NCBI GenBank assembly: GCA_900102065.1
Contig: FMVK01000013.1
Location: forward strand, 34,426-98,425
Reading direction: 5' to 3'
Length of the DNA: 64,000 bases
Source of the DNA: Lachnospiraceae bacterium XPB1003
Lineage (GTDB): Bacteria; Bacillota; Clostridia; Lachnospirales; Lachnospiraceae
Shown here: positions 24,322 to 32,420 of the stretch, piece by piece
How the letters are laid out: every line of letters begins with the position of its first letter
How positions within the stretch are numbered: position 1 is the stretch's first letter
The notes under the pieces: model-generated
Told to the model about the DNA's origin: nothing
The model's database searches: none
What the model saw: only the letters and a program-made list of their open reading frames with translations
Made by a program: the position numbers and the translations under genes

Positions 24322-25008
24322 TCATTGTTTATCTTTTTTATTCTTATCCTCAATCCTCTTATAAACCAGCGCACCCACAGCGCTGACTAACAGTAATATA
24401 CCGAATATGATAACCGCTTTCGAGTAGCTCCCCTCTCCAAATGCATTGCCGCTCATAGCCGACGCAGCAATGGCAGGCAGTCGTCCCAGAGTTGAAACCG
24501 CAAGCCATATCCACGGATTTATTGTCGTGAGACCTGCGAACAGATTAAGGATATCCTTAGGGGATCCCGGTATGATAAAGAGTCCTATAAGAAGACTCTT
24601 CCACCTGGGCGAACGCTCAATAAAGCTGAGTTTTTCAATATTTTTCTCGGAAATAAACAACTTTCCGAACCTGTGACCGAAAATGCGCATGAACATAAAA
24701 GTGATCATGCTCCCTATCCCACAGCCTATAATGCACAGCAACGTGCCCATAACCGAGCCGAACGCATATCCTCCGGCTATCTGAAAGGGACCGCTTGGGA
24801 TCACCGCAACTATAACCTGCAGGATCATGATCCCCACAAAAACCACATATGACCATGCGCCGAAGGAATCAAGCCAGTTTTTAAACTTATCGGCATCCCC
24901 CACCAATTCTATCAGCGGGCCTCCGATGCGGATAAAAATCATCGTAAGAACTGCCACTATCCCAAGCAATGCCAGGACAGCCAACAGCCGCTTTTTCTTT
25001 ATTTCCAT
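24322..25008 (-). CDS. TVP38/TMEM64-family (DedA-like) membrane protein
   Basis: A 228-residue protein with about six membrane segments. The family core is visible: WSYVVFVGIMILQVIVAVIPSGPFQIAGGYAFGSVMGTLLCIIGCGIGSMITFMFMRIFG and FIPGSPKDILNLFAGLTTINPWIWLAVSTLGRLPAIAASAMSGNAFGEGSY. TVP38/DedA relatives are linked to lipid scrambling or flipping and membrane homeostasis. It is the last gene of the operon that begins with a phosphodiester glycosidase-like gene (27730), following barstar by 36 bases. Confidence 0.9.
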   Translation of the reverse strand: MEIKKKRLLAVLALLGIVAVLTMIFIRIGGPLIELVGDADKFKNWLDSFGAWSYVVFVGIMILQVIVAVIPSGPFQIAGGYAFGSVMGTLLCIIGCGIGSMITFMFMRIFGHRFGKLFISEKNIEKLSFIERSPRWKSLLIGLFIIPGSPKDILNLFAGLTTINPWIWLAVSTLGRLPAIAASAMSGNAFGEGSYSKAVIIFGILLLVSAVGALVYKRIEDKNKKDKQ

Positions 25009-25044
25009 AATTAAAAATTATCGTGATCAAATGCCTTCGTAAGA

Positions 25045-25314
25045 TTATTCAAACGTTATCTTAAGTTTCGGATTCTCTTTGCAGCAATTCTCGCACATAC
25101 GCTTAAGATTGCGCATATACTTGCTCATCATCACTTCAGCTTCCGCAGTATCCGTAAATAAGATTTCTGTATCCCTGCCTATATCGGTGAACACGTCATG
25201 AAGGGCATCGAGGTTGTATCCGAAATAAGGAGGCAGCTCTATGTAACGCTCCAGCTCTTTGTAAAAATCATCCGGATTATATAATTTTGCAAGTGAAATC
25301 GTATGCTTCGACAT
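25045..25314 (-). CDS. Barstar-family ribonuclease inhibitor
   Basis: An 89-residue cytosolic protein with the barstar core: PDDFYKELERYIELPPYFGYNLDALHDVFTDIG, where the two Asp in LDALHDVF correspond to the barnase-contacting Asp-35 and Asp-39 of barstar. It follows the barnase-like gene by 15 bases, the usual order for a toxin with its inhibitor. It should bind the nuclease before export and protect the producing cell. The C-terminus contains several Cys (MCENCCKEN), which is less usual. Confidence 0.9.
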   Translation of the reverse strand: MSKHTISLAKLYNPDDFYKELERYIELPPYFGYNLDALHDVFTDIGRDTEILFTDTAEAEVMMSKYMRNLKRMCENCCKENPKLKITFE

Positions 25315-25329
25315 TAATAACTCCTTTCA

Positions 25330-25920
25330 TCAATACAACTGTGTGAAGCTCTCGTAATGGTCTTCCGTATAATATATGGAACCTTTGTCCGAATAAATGA
25401 TGCGCTTTGAACCGCGGCTGCTCTTTCCGAGAGTATCTATATCGCACTCATGATAATCATCATCCGGAAGAAGTCCCTCGTAATTACCAAAATAATCGCC
25501 GCCTATGCATTTCCCCGGAGCATATTCTTCCAGACTCCCGCCCGGCCATCCCAGAGCTTTTGCTTCATTCTTTGTAATGAAGTTCACGGGGAGTTTGCCG
25601 TATGTATGAATATATAAAGCCACATCGGCGGCAGTGGTATAAGTACCGTTCTGATCAATAGCCGCCGAAGTTTCCGCCTGTGCATCGCCTTCCGGATCGG
25701 CTGTCGGAGCTTCCGTCGCTGTCAGTTCGTCTCCTTCCCGATCGCCTGTCAGGGCTTCCGTCGCTGTCTGTTCGTCTCCTTCCCGATCGGCTGTCGGGGC
25801 TTCCGTAACTGTCGCGTCGGCAGGAGCGCTTACCGTCTCGTTCACTCCGCATGCGGCAAATATTGTCACAGCTAATACAAGGATCGCAGAAAGGATCAGA
25901 CTTTTAATCCCTTTTTTCAT
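25330..25920 (-). CDS. Lipoprotein-anchored barnase-type ribonuclease
   Basis: A 196-residue protein in three parts. Residues 1-24 are a lipoprotein signal peptide with lipobox FAAC (Cys-24). Residues 37-81 are three 15-residue repeats (pattern TATEAPTADREGDE) forming an acidic stalk. Residues ~92-196 are a barnase domain (ALYIHTYGKLPVNFITKNEA, GKCIGGDYFGNYEGLLP). The catalytic set is intact: Glu-158, Arg-169, Arg-173 and His-188 match Glu-73, Arg-83, Arg-87 and His-102. Barnase itself is secreted and free; a lipid anchor is unusual and suggests a surface-held nuclease or contact-dependent toxin. The barstar gene is next. Confidence 0.9.
   Translation of the reverse strand: MKKGIKSLILSAILVLAVTIFAACGVNETVSAPADATVTEAPTADREGDEQTATEALTGDREGDELTATEAPTADPEGDAQAETSAAIDQNGTYTTAADVALYIHTYGKLPVNFITKNEAKALGWPGGSLEEYAPGKCIGGDYFGNYEGLLPDDDYHECDIDTLGKSSRGSKRIIYSDKGSIYYTEDHYESFTQLY
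25678..25812 (-). repeat. Three tandem 45-bp coding repeats in the barnase stalk
   Basis: Three 45-bp units encode residues 37-51, 52-66 and 67-81, differing by a few substitutions. They form the Thr/Glu/Asp-rich stalk between the lipid anchor and the nuclease. Confidence 0.85.
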
Positions 25921-25936
25921 CTTCTTTTTATTCCCC

Positions 25937-26632
25937 TTATCTGTTTTGCATATCTTCTATCATTATCTTATCGCCGGATTCACTTGCTTTAAGTTTATAT
26001 TCAAAATCAAGATCATAAGAATTGGCTCCGCCATTGACCGAATATGTACAATCCACTACGCAGCTGTACTCAGCCGGCGATTCAGCGATCTTTTTTATAT
26101 CACTTATCTCAAGATCATCGAAGGAGTCGGAAGAATATGTAACGCCCCAATCATTGCTGTAGGACGCCAGTCTTCCGTACAGATCGCTGTCGTGATCCAC
26201 GAAAGAAAGAGCCGTTGAACCTGAAGCATTTTTCTTCAGTGAAAAAACCGCATATGCTTTGGTGAAATCTTCGGCAGTCTTCTGTACAAGCATCTTCTCA
26301 TCATCTGTTATAGGAAATGAAGGCTCTTCATCTCCTTCTGCAGGTAAATCATTACCGGATACTGCTGCCGCATCCTCCGATACGGTATCTTCCGATACTG
26401 AAGGCGCCTCTGCCTCGGGAGAAGCTACATCTCCTCCAAGTGCAAGAGAAGGGATCGTTATTTCCTCCGGCACCTTCTCTGCCTGTACTTTTTCTTCGTA
26501 CCTGGCAAGAGCCCCGTAGAGCATGCATAACAGTACTCCTATCACAACAAGCCCCGAGCAAAACGCTATGAGAAGCCCTTTGTAAAAGGTCATTTTCTTT
26601 TTCTTTTTTCTTTTCTTCTTATTATCTTTCAT
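25937..26632 (-). CDS. Hypothetical membrane-anchored protein
   Basis: A 231-residue protein with a very basic start (KDNKKKRKKKKKM), one membrane helix (LLIAFCSGLVVIGVLLCMLYG), an acidic low-complexity stretch (SVSEDTVSEDAAAVSGND) and a C-terminal domain (FTKAYAVFSLKKNASGSTALSFVDHDSDLYGRLASYS, SCVVDCTYSVNGG) resembling an NTF2-like fold. The family is not recognised. It lies between the phosphodiester glycosidase-like gene and barnase, each about 16 bases away, so the three belong to one operon. Confidence 0.7.
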   Translation of the reverse strand: MKDNKKKRKKKKKMTFYKGLLIAFCSGLVVIGVLLCMLYGALARYEEKVQAEKVPEEITIPSLALGGDVASPEAEAPSVSEDTVSEDAAAVSGNDLPAEGDEEPSFPITDDEKMLVQKTAEDFTKAYAVFSLKKNASGSTALSFVDHDSDLYGRLASYSNDWGVTYSSDSFDDLEISDIKKIAESPAEYSCVVDCTYSVNGGANSYDLDFEYKLKASESGDKIMIEDMQNR

Positions 26633-26647
26633 ATGTCCTTACAGATC

Positions 26648-27730
26648 CTACTGTACAATTATCGCATTGGGTACCGGCCTCATTCCGAGAATGGATGAGG
26701 ATTTATTCAACTGTTCTCCGTTATAGAAAAGTCTGGATGATGACCCGCCATCAAGATTAGCCGCCGTCACAGCGCCGTATTTTACAAGGAGCTCTGCTGT
26801 ATCCTTATATGTAGCTCCCAGAGAACCGGGCTGTCTTCCGTTTATTGTAAGCAGGAGCACCGCTCCGTCAGCTCTCTGCCCGATGGCAGATCTGGGATTG
26901 AGTCCTCCCTTGGTCTGTCCGAAATCAACCACTTCACCGCCCTGAACAAGGACAGGTCCGAAGGTGATACCTTCGTACATTCCGTTTGCGATGGCATCTG
27001 ATGCCGTCATATTTCCGGTCATAAGCTTATGATCTGCAGTCATTCCGATCAGCGTATACCAGTCGGATTGATAATTACTTATGAGTGTACCATCCTGTAT
27101 GACAGGTCCTAACGGCATTCCGCCATGGCCATGTCCGTCAGGATCGTAGAATCCTCCTCCGTTGATGGCCGCAACCGCTCCGGTCTCTTCTATAATATCT
27201 GTTATCTTCTTGCCATAGCCTTCCGTGGAAAAATTCCTTATCGAATAGAAATGAACTCTGGAAGGATCGTAGACTATCACAAGGTCTCCGTTAAAAGTCT
27301 CTTCTACTATCTTAAGGACTTCGATACCGTCACCGTCCTCATCGGTATTGATGGCTGACGGATCCATTTCCTGAGTTATCTTTACATCAACCGGCTCCTC
27401 TGCGCCGTTATCGGATGCGGAATTCTCCGATACATTCTCATCCGGAGTTGAGATCTGTATCATATCAAGCGAATCGGGCGAATAAGCGACCTCTGTCATT
27501 TCCTCCTCAGGCTCGATATATGCAGCGATCTCTTCATCCGTGAAATAGATCTTTGCCAGAAACTTAGCTGCACTTGTAGACATCACAGTATTTACAAACA
27601 TGCTCTTCGCCGTCTCGGAAGGTCCGAGAGAGATCACACTTACAGCGCCGAAAGCCGCCACTAGCAGCAATACGATCACGGTAAGCAGAACAAGAAATGT
27701 CCGCCATAAAATCTTAAGAAACTTTTTCAT
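26648..27730 (-). CDS. Phosphodiester glycosidase-family (NAGPA-like) exported protein
   Basis: A 360-residue protein with an N-terminal membrane helix (TFLVLLTVIVLLLVAAFGAV) and an outside C-terminal domain of the NAGPA/phosphodiester glycosidase type: AAINGGGFYDPDGHGHGGMPLGPVIQDG, ITFGPVLVQGG, NPRSAIGQRADGAVLLLTINGR, AANLDGGSSSRLFYNG. Relatives remove or transfer sugar phosphodiesters, and many are annotated as exopolysaccharide proteins. It heads an operon of five genes on the minus strand and is divergent from a LacI/GGDEF gene. Confidence 0.87.
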   Translation of the reverse strand: MKKFLKILWRTFLVLLTVIVLLLVAAFGAVSVISLGPSETAKSMFVNTVMSTSAAKFLAKIYFTDEEIAAYIEPEEEMTEVAYSPDSLDMIQISTPDENVSENSASDNGAEEPVDVKITQEMDPSAINTDEDGDGIEVLKIVEETFNGDLVIVYDPSRVHFYSIRNFSTEGYGKKITDIIEETGAVAAINGGGFYDPDGHGHGGMPLGPVIQDGTLISNYQSDWYTLIGMTADHKLMTGNMTASDAIANGMYEGITFGPVLVQGGEVVDFGQTKGGLNPRSAIGQRADGAVLLLTINGRQPGSLGATYKDTAELLVKYGAVTAANLDGGSSSRLFYNGEQLNKSSSILGMRPVPNAIIVQ

Positions 27731-27908
27731 AAAAAAACATCCTTTAATCTGATCACAGTCTCAAAAGTATATTTTGCGCCCTGTATCGCATTTTTGCAAC
27801 ACCGAAAAAAACGTGAGCAAAAAATACTTTTCTCGTATCATTGTATAAGTTACTATATCAGTATACTGTGATCCGATTTGTCGGGCATTTACAGAGGGTA
27901 GTTGTAAA
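27731..27908. promoter_or_regulatory. Divergent promoter region
   Basis: This 178-base gap separates the glycosidase operon and the GGDEF gene. On the plus strand, TTGTAT...TATACT near 27857-27883 (15-base spacer) is a weak promoter candidate, and CAGTATACTG within it is a 10-bp palindrome. No clear minus-strand promoter was found. Confidence 0.4.
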
Positions 27909-29819
27909 ATGTTTACCATAGGGGTTGCGATCGGCAATATCAGCTCGGAGCATGTAAACCAGCTGATGCAGGGTATCTGCCGAAAAGCAAAAGAAAAAAA
28001 TGTACGTACCATATCTTTTATGGGTACATATTCACGTGATTATTTCAATTCCGACGGAGAAGACGGCGAAGACATCTTTTCCGACCACGAAGCCGGAATA
28101 ATCTACGACTATGCATCCCTGACTCTTTTTGACGCCCTGATAATCAATTACAACATGGTCGGACTATATATGTCCGGCAAAGCAAAATCTGTATTCGAGC
28201 AGCTGTTCCGCAGTATTCCGACAGTTTTCGTTGATGAGGAAAGTCCCATTCCACAGGCCTCTTCGGTTTTAACGGCCAACTATCCGGCTCAGTATGCCCT
28301 GACCGAGCATCTGATAAAAGAACACGGCTGCAAAAATATCGCTGTTCTGGCAGGCCCTCCCGGAAATCCCGATGCCGACGATCGTCTCAATGCCATAAAA
28401 GCATGTTGCGCCGACAATAATATAAAACTTGAAGATAAACAGATAGTTTACGGTGATTTTTCACACAGAGTCAGAACCCAGACAGAACAGCTGTTGAGGG
28501 AATTCCCTGAAATGGATGCACTAATCGGTGCCAACGATGTGATGATACACAACGCCTGCAATGTTTTAAAAGAACACGGTAAGACCATCGGCAAGGATAT
28601 ATTCGTAACGGGATTCGATGACGATCCCGCTATCCTTCCCCTTGCGGATCCACCGTTGACCACGGCGCGTCAGAATACAATAAGACTCGGTATGCTCGCC
28701 GTAGAAAAAGTACTTGCACTTGCAAACGGCGCAGCTCCCGAAAAAGCAACGGATCCTGCAGATTTAAAGATTCGTTTGTCCTGCGGATGTGAAGATTCCG
28801 ACATGGCCGAAACCTACAGGGAACTCAGACATTCCGCAGAGCGTTATAACACACTGCATGAAAGAGCCATGCAGGTGCTTCTTTTCACGCGAGCAATGAC
28901 AGACCGCGTTCGAAACGAATCGGCATTCTTCAAGATTGCTGCGGATCATCTCTCTAAATTCGGATGCAGAGCCGCATATCTCGCGCTGAATACCAAGCCC
29001 ATGGTACATACTCCCGGTACTCCATGGCGCTTTCCACGTTTCCTCGAGCTTACGGCAGCTGTAAAAGAAGGAAATATAACGGTCTACCCGGAAAATAACA
29101 GAAAAAAGATCTCTTTCGGAAACGGATTCAGGGAACTTTCATCAGATGATGAAGGTCAGTCGCTTTTTATGATCCCCCTTTACTCCGGAAACCGTCACCA
29201 CGGAATTCTGATCCTTGATACTGATGTATCAAACCTCTACTATAGCTTTTTGGCCGCACTGCAGATCGAATCAGCTCTGGATTACAGGACTCTCAGCATA
29301 GAAATGGACGAAAAAAACAGTTGGCTTGAAGCTGCTTCCCAGACAGATCCTCTCACCAAAGCATTGAACCGCGGCGGTTTCAGCAACATTGCCGAACACA
29401 GCATAAGAAATAATCCCGGCAAGACGATGCGTTTATATTTCTGCGATATGGATCATTTGAAGATCATTAATGATACTTTCGGCCACAACGAAGGTGACTT
29501 CGCTATACTTACGGAATATCAGCTGCTCAGAAACACATTCAATCACTCATCGGATATAATAGGACGTTACGGCGGTGATGAATTTCTTGTACTGGATACC
29601 AATCCCGACACTCTGTCCGAAGACAGATCGGTACAGGCTCTTAGCTTGAGATGCGAAGAGTTTAATACATTTTCCGAAAAGCCCTACTATGTTGAACTGT
29701 CCTGCGGCTTTACCGAATTCAAATGCGATAAAGATGTATCACTTCCTGATATCATAGAACTGGCCGATAAGGAATTATATAAAGCAAAGATCAGCCGTAG
29801 AAAAAATCCTTTCAAATAA
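27909..29819 (+). CDS. LacI-type ligand-binding domain fused to GGDEF (second copy)
   Basis: A 636-residue soluble protein with the architecture of the one at 8053-9936. The N-terminal ~290 residues are a LacI/PBP-type effector domain (FTIGVAIGNISSEHVNQLMQGI, ALTEHLIKEHGCKNIAVLAGPPGNPDADDR, DALIGANDVMIHNACNVLKEHG, GKDIFVTGFDDDPAI, PLTTARQNTIRLGMLAVE) without an HTH or signal peptide. A middle region of about 150 residues links to the GGDEF domain (QTDPLTKALNRGG; GRYGGDEFLVLD; motif at 555-559). The RxxD inhibitory site is altered to HxxD. It probably makes c-di-GMP in answer to a ligand and is divergent from the glycosidase/barnase operon. Confidence 0.88.
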   Translation: MFTIGVAIGNISSEHVNQLMQGICRKAKEKNVRTISFMGTYSRDYFNSDGEDGEDIFSDHEAGIIYDYASLTLFDALIINYNMVGLYMSGKAKSVFEQLFRSIPTVFVDEESPIPQASSVLTANYPAQYALTEHLIKEHGCKNIAVLAGPPGNPDADDRLNAIKACCADNNIKLEDKQIVYGDFSHRVRTQTEQLLREFPEMDALIGANDVMIHNACNVLKEHGKTIGKDIFVTGFDDDPAILPLADPPLTTARQNTIRLGMLAVEKVLALANGAAPEKATDPADLKIRLSCGCEDSDMAETYRELRHSAERYNTLHERAMQVLLFTRAMTDRVRNESAFFKIAADHLSKFGCRAAYLALNTKPMVHTPGTPWRFPRFLELTAAVKEGNITVYPENNRKKISFGNGFRELSSDDEGQSLFMIPLYSGNRHHGILILDTDVSNLYYSFLAALQIESALDYRTLSIEMDEKNSWLEAASQTDPLTKALNRGGFSNIAEHSIRNNPGKTMRLYFCDMDHLKIINDTFGHNEGDFAILTEYQLLRNTFNHSSDIIGRYGGDEFLVLDTNPDTLSEDRSVQALSLRCEEFNTFSEKPYYVELSCGFTEFKCDKDVSLPDIIELADKELYKAKISRRKNPFK

Positions 29820-29910
29820 TGATTATTTATTGATTATTATTATTTACGTCTAAGTTGCGAAGAGCTACAATAACAGCATTCTGACGTTTTGAAAGGAACA
29901 GCTTGATCAA

Positions 29911-30792
29911 ATGAAATTTCGCAGTAACGACGCAAAAGGAATAGCATGCATTCTGCTGGCTGCCCTCGGCTTCTCGCTGATGACCTTCTTCGTAAAACTC
30001 TCCGGCGATGTTCCCACTATAGAAAAAGCATTCTTCCGCAATGCCTTTGCGGCAGTTATAGCAGCAGTATCACTTCTTCGTACTGAAGAGAAATTTAAGA
30101 TACACAAGGGCTGTGGCAAATATATTTTTCTTCGCTGCCTCTTTGGCACGACGGGACTTCTTTGCAACTTCTATGCGATCGATCATCTGCCCCTTGCAGA
30201 TTCGAATATGCTTAATAAACTCTCACCGTTTTTTGCCATAATCGCATCCATACCTATCCTCAAAGAGAAACCTACAAAAGTTGATATCACCACTACCGTG
30301 ATCGCATTCTTCGGTGTAGTACTTATCGCGCATCCTTCACGCGATGTTTCGCTGATCCCGACCTTAGCGGGAGTTATAGGCGGTGCAGGCGCGGGTATCG
30401 CATATTCATATGTACGCCTTCTGGGACAAAAAAAAGAACGAACTCCCATCATCGTTCTTTGCTTCTCTCTGTTCTCATGTTTAGTAGCCACACCTCTCAT
30501 GATAGCGGACTTTAAGCCCTTGTCTCCCTCACAGTTGGCCTGCCTTATCGCAGCCGGAATTTCAGCTGCCTTAGGTCAGTTTTCCATAACATCCGCTTAC
30601 AGATTCTCACCCGCCAAAAGGATCAGTGTATTTGATAATACCCAGGTCGTATTCTCTGCTATCCTGGGCCTTATCTTCTTCGGGGAAATCCCGGTACCTT
30701 TAAGTATCGCAGGATACATAGTGATCATCGGAATGTCCATATTCCGCTGGTACTACAATCTTCACCACGAAGAAGACGGCTCAAGACGTTAG
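29911..30792 (+). CDS. EamA/DMT-family transporter
   Basis: A 293-residue protein with about ten hydrophobic helices in two EamA repeats: GIACILLAALGFSLMTFFVKLSGDVPTIEKAFFRNAFA in the first, and GVIGGAGAGIAYSYVRLLGQK and VFSAILGLIFFGEIPVPLSIAGYIVIIGMSIF in the second. Members export metabolites such as amino acids or nucleosides; the substrate is not known here. The ribosome site is GAAAGGAACAG. The gene ends six bases from the convergent gpx stop, with no clear terminator between. Confidence 0.9.
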   Translation: MKFRSNDAKGIACILLAALGFSLMTFFVKLSGDVPTIEKAFFRNAFAAVIAAVSLLRTEEKFKIHKGCGKYIFLRCLFGTTGLLCNFYAIDHLPLADSNMLNKLSPFFAIIASIPILKEKPTKVDITTTVIAFFGVVLIAHPSRDVSLIPTLAGVIGGAGAGIAYSYVRLLGQKKERTPIIVLCFSLFSCLVATPLMIADFKPLSPSQLACLIAAGISAALGQFSITSAYRFSPAKRISVFDNTQVVFSAILGLIFFGEIPVPLSIAGYIVIIGMSIFRWYYNLHHEEDGSRR

Positions 30793-30797
30793 TTTTT

Positions 30798-31343
30798 TCA
30801 GAGTGCCGCAACTGCAGCGGCCTTAACAGTTTCCATTTCCTCGGTAGGCTCAAATCTTTCAACAACATTTCCTTCTCTGTCTACCAGGAATTTCGTAAAG
30901 TTCCACCTGATATAAGCCTTGTCACCAAATATCTTATTGTTCATATCTGAAAACTTCTTTAACGCGGCATTTTTTATACCTTTTCCAAATCCCTTAAAAG
31001 GCTTCTCGCTTGCAAGATAAGCAAATAAAGGATCCGCAGTCTCACCGTTAACATCTATCTTCTTAAACTGAGGGAAATCGGCGCCGAACTTCAGTGTGCA
31101 GAATTCATGGATCTCATCCTCTGTTCCGGGTGTCTGATTTGCGAACTGGTTGCACGGAAAATCCAGGATCTCAAATCCCTTATCCTTTAACTCCTTATAC
31201 ATGGCTTCAAGGGGTTCATAATGAGGTGTGAATCCACACCCAGTTGCAGTATTTACTATGAGAATGACTTTCCCTTTATACTCCGAAAGACTAACTTCAT
31301 TTCCTTTTCTGTCCTTAACGGTAAAATCATAAACATTGCTCAT
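30798..31343 (-). CDS. gpx: Glutathione peroxidase-family thiol peroxidase
   Basis: A 181-residue protein: YDFTVKDRKGNEVSLSEYKGKVILIVNTATGCGFTPHYEPLE contains the peroxidatic Cys (about residue 36). The other catalytic residues are present in FPCNQFANQTPG (Gln) and YIRWNFTKFLVD (Trp, Asn). Cys in place of selenocysteine suggests a thioredoxin-dependent peroxidase. It protects against hydroperoxides in the cytosol. AGGAGGAAACG precedes the ATG. It stands alone. Confidence 0.93.
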   Translation of the reverse strand: MSNVYDFTVKDRKGNEVSLSEYKGKVILIVNTATGCGFTPHYEPLEAMYKELKDKGFEILDFPCNQFANQTPGTEDEIHEFCTLKFGADFPQFKKIDVNGETADPLFAYLASEKPFKGFGKGIKNAALKKFSDMNNKIFGDKAYIRWNFTKFLVDREGNVVERFEPTEEMETVKAAAVAAL

Positions 31344-31471
31344 ATCGTTTCCTCCTCGTTATTATTGTTGATGATATCGTTCTGATCGTTGTATCGTTCA
31401 TCGAATCGGTATGTTTATTTTGTTTAGCTCGATTATATTGTGCGCAATCTATTTTGTCAATGGTATTTTAA

Positions 31472-31507
31472 CAAAAAAAGGATCACAGGTATTTCTACCG
31501 GTGATCC
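31472..31507 (-). terminator. Terminator left from a lost peptidase gene
   Basis: GGATCAC-GGTA and TACC-GTGATCC (31480-31507) pair with a TTTC loop, followed on the minus strand by seven Ts. It lies just past the stop of the M13 peptidase fragment. Confidence 0.85.
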
Positions 31508-31531
31508 TCCCAGTAACTTACTGTGGCACTC

Positions 31532-31618
31532 TTACCAAACTATAAGTCTGTCTTCGGGAGCCAGATACATATTGTCTCCTTCCTTAACATCAAATGCTTT
31601 CATTGAAGACAATGGGTT
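31532..31618 (-). pseudogene. C-terminal remnant of an M13 (PepO-like) metallopeptidase
   Basis: Between the terminator and the AlkD stop, the minus strand reads INPLSSMKAFDVKEGDNMY then LAPEDRLIVW and a TAA. This is the typical C-terminus of M13-family endopeptidases (AFDVxxGDxMYxxPEDRVxxW). Only about 28 codons remain. The AlkD gene adjoins it directly, so the rest of the peptidase was lost or replaced by the segment carrying alkD. Confidence 0.75.
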
Positions 31619-32303
31619 AATGTTTCACTTTTAATGATCTGAGATATTTTTTGTGTTCATCCATAACGCGAAAACTTTCCAGACTTTTTTGGATTGCTTT
31701 GTTATGTGTCCAGTCATCCAGCTTATTCTCTTCAATATATGGCAGGACACTCTCATACTGCTTTGCGAGTGCTGTAGCAAAATACCACGCTATCATCATA
31801 TTAATATAATATTCGTCTGATCTCAGACCGGCGACCATTTTCGGATACTTTTCATCATAATCATCATCCAGAAAATGCTGCATAAGCATACCGACGCCGA
31901 ACCTCACTGTATAGGTTCTGTCCGATCCAATCCATGGCTTAATATGTTTTAGCAGTTCATCCTTATTCTTCTTAAAAATCTTCGGTGACATCTGATCGCA
32001 CGTAGCCCAGTTGTCCACATAGGGAAGGAAATGTTCCACTTCATCAAAACATTCGGCCGGATCTTTCATCTCGCATATGATAAATGCATGCAGCTGGTTT
32101 TCTTCAAAGTGATCATGTGGAAGTTTCTTTATGAAAGATCTGTACTCCCCTGACCTGTACATCTCCTTTGCGATCTTTTTGAGTTCCGGAGTCCTGACCC
32201 CGATGATGGATGCCGGATCTATATTCGGGATTATCTTTATCTGCATATCCCTATATTTAAGATCCTGTAATGAGATAAGTTTTTTATAGACAGCTGTTTT
32301 CAT
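31617..32303 (-). CDS. DNA alkylation repair protein (AlkD-like)
   Basis: A 228-residue helical HEAT-repeat protein: KYRDMQIKIIPNIDPASIIGVRTPELKKIAKEM, FEENQLHAFIICEMKDP, FLPYVDNWATCDQMSPKIFKKN, RFGVGMLMQHFLDDDYDEKY. The VDNWATCD motif with its Asp/Trp is characteristic of AlkD-type DNA glycosylases, which excise alkylated bases without base flipping. AAGGGGGATAA precedes the ATG. Its stop lies at the junction with the peptidase remnant. Confidence 0.9.
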   Translation of the reverse strand: MKTAVYKKLISLQDLKYRDMQIKIIPNIDPASIIGVRTPELKKIAKEMYRSGEYRSFIKKLPHDHFEENQLHAFIICEMKDPAECFDEVEHFLPYVDNWATCDQMSPKIFKKNKDELLKHIKPWIGSDRTYTVRFGVGMLMQHFLDDDYDEKYPKMVAGLRSDEYYINMMIAWYFATALAKQYESVLPYIEENKLDDWTHNKAIQKSLESFRVMDEHKKYLRSLKVKH

Positions 32304-32382
32304 GATAAATTATCCCCCTTGTCAATGACACCCGGTCATAAAGCAGCCTTTAAACAGATTTGTCATCAGGTACTATTATGCA

Positions 32383-32419
32383 ATAAATGACCGGTACTTG
32401 AACAGTACCGATCATTTAT
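32383..32419 (-). terminator. Terminator-like hairpin after the ABC transporter operon
   Basis: ATAAATGA-CGGTACT and AGTACCG-TCATTTAT pair with one mismatch across TGAAC. It lies right after the stop at 32421. The T-tract is weak. Confidence 0.6.
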
Positions 32420-32420
32420 T

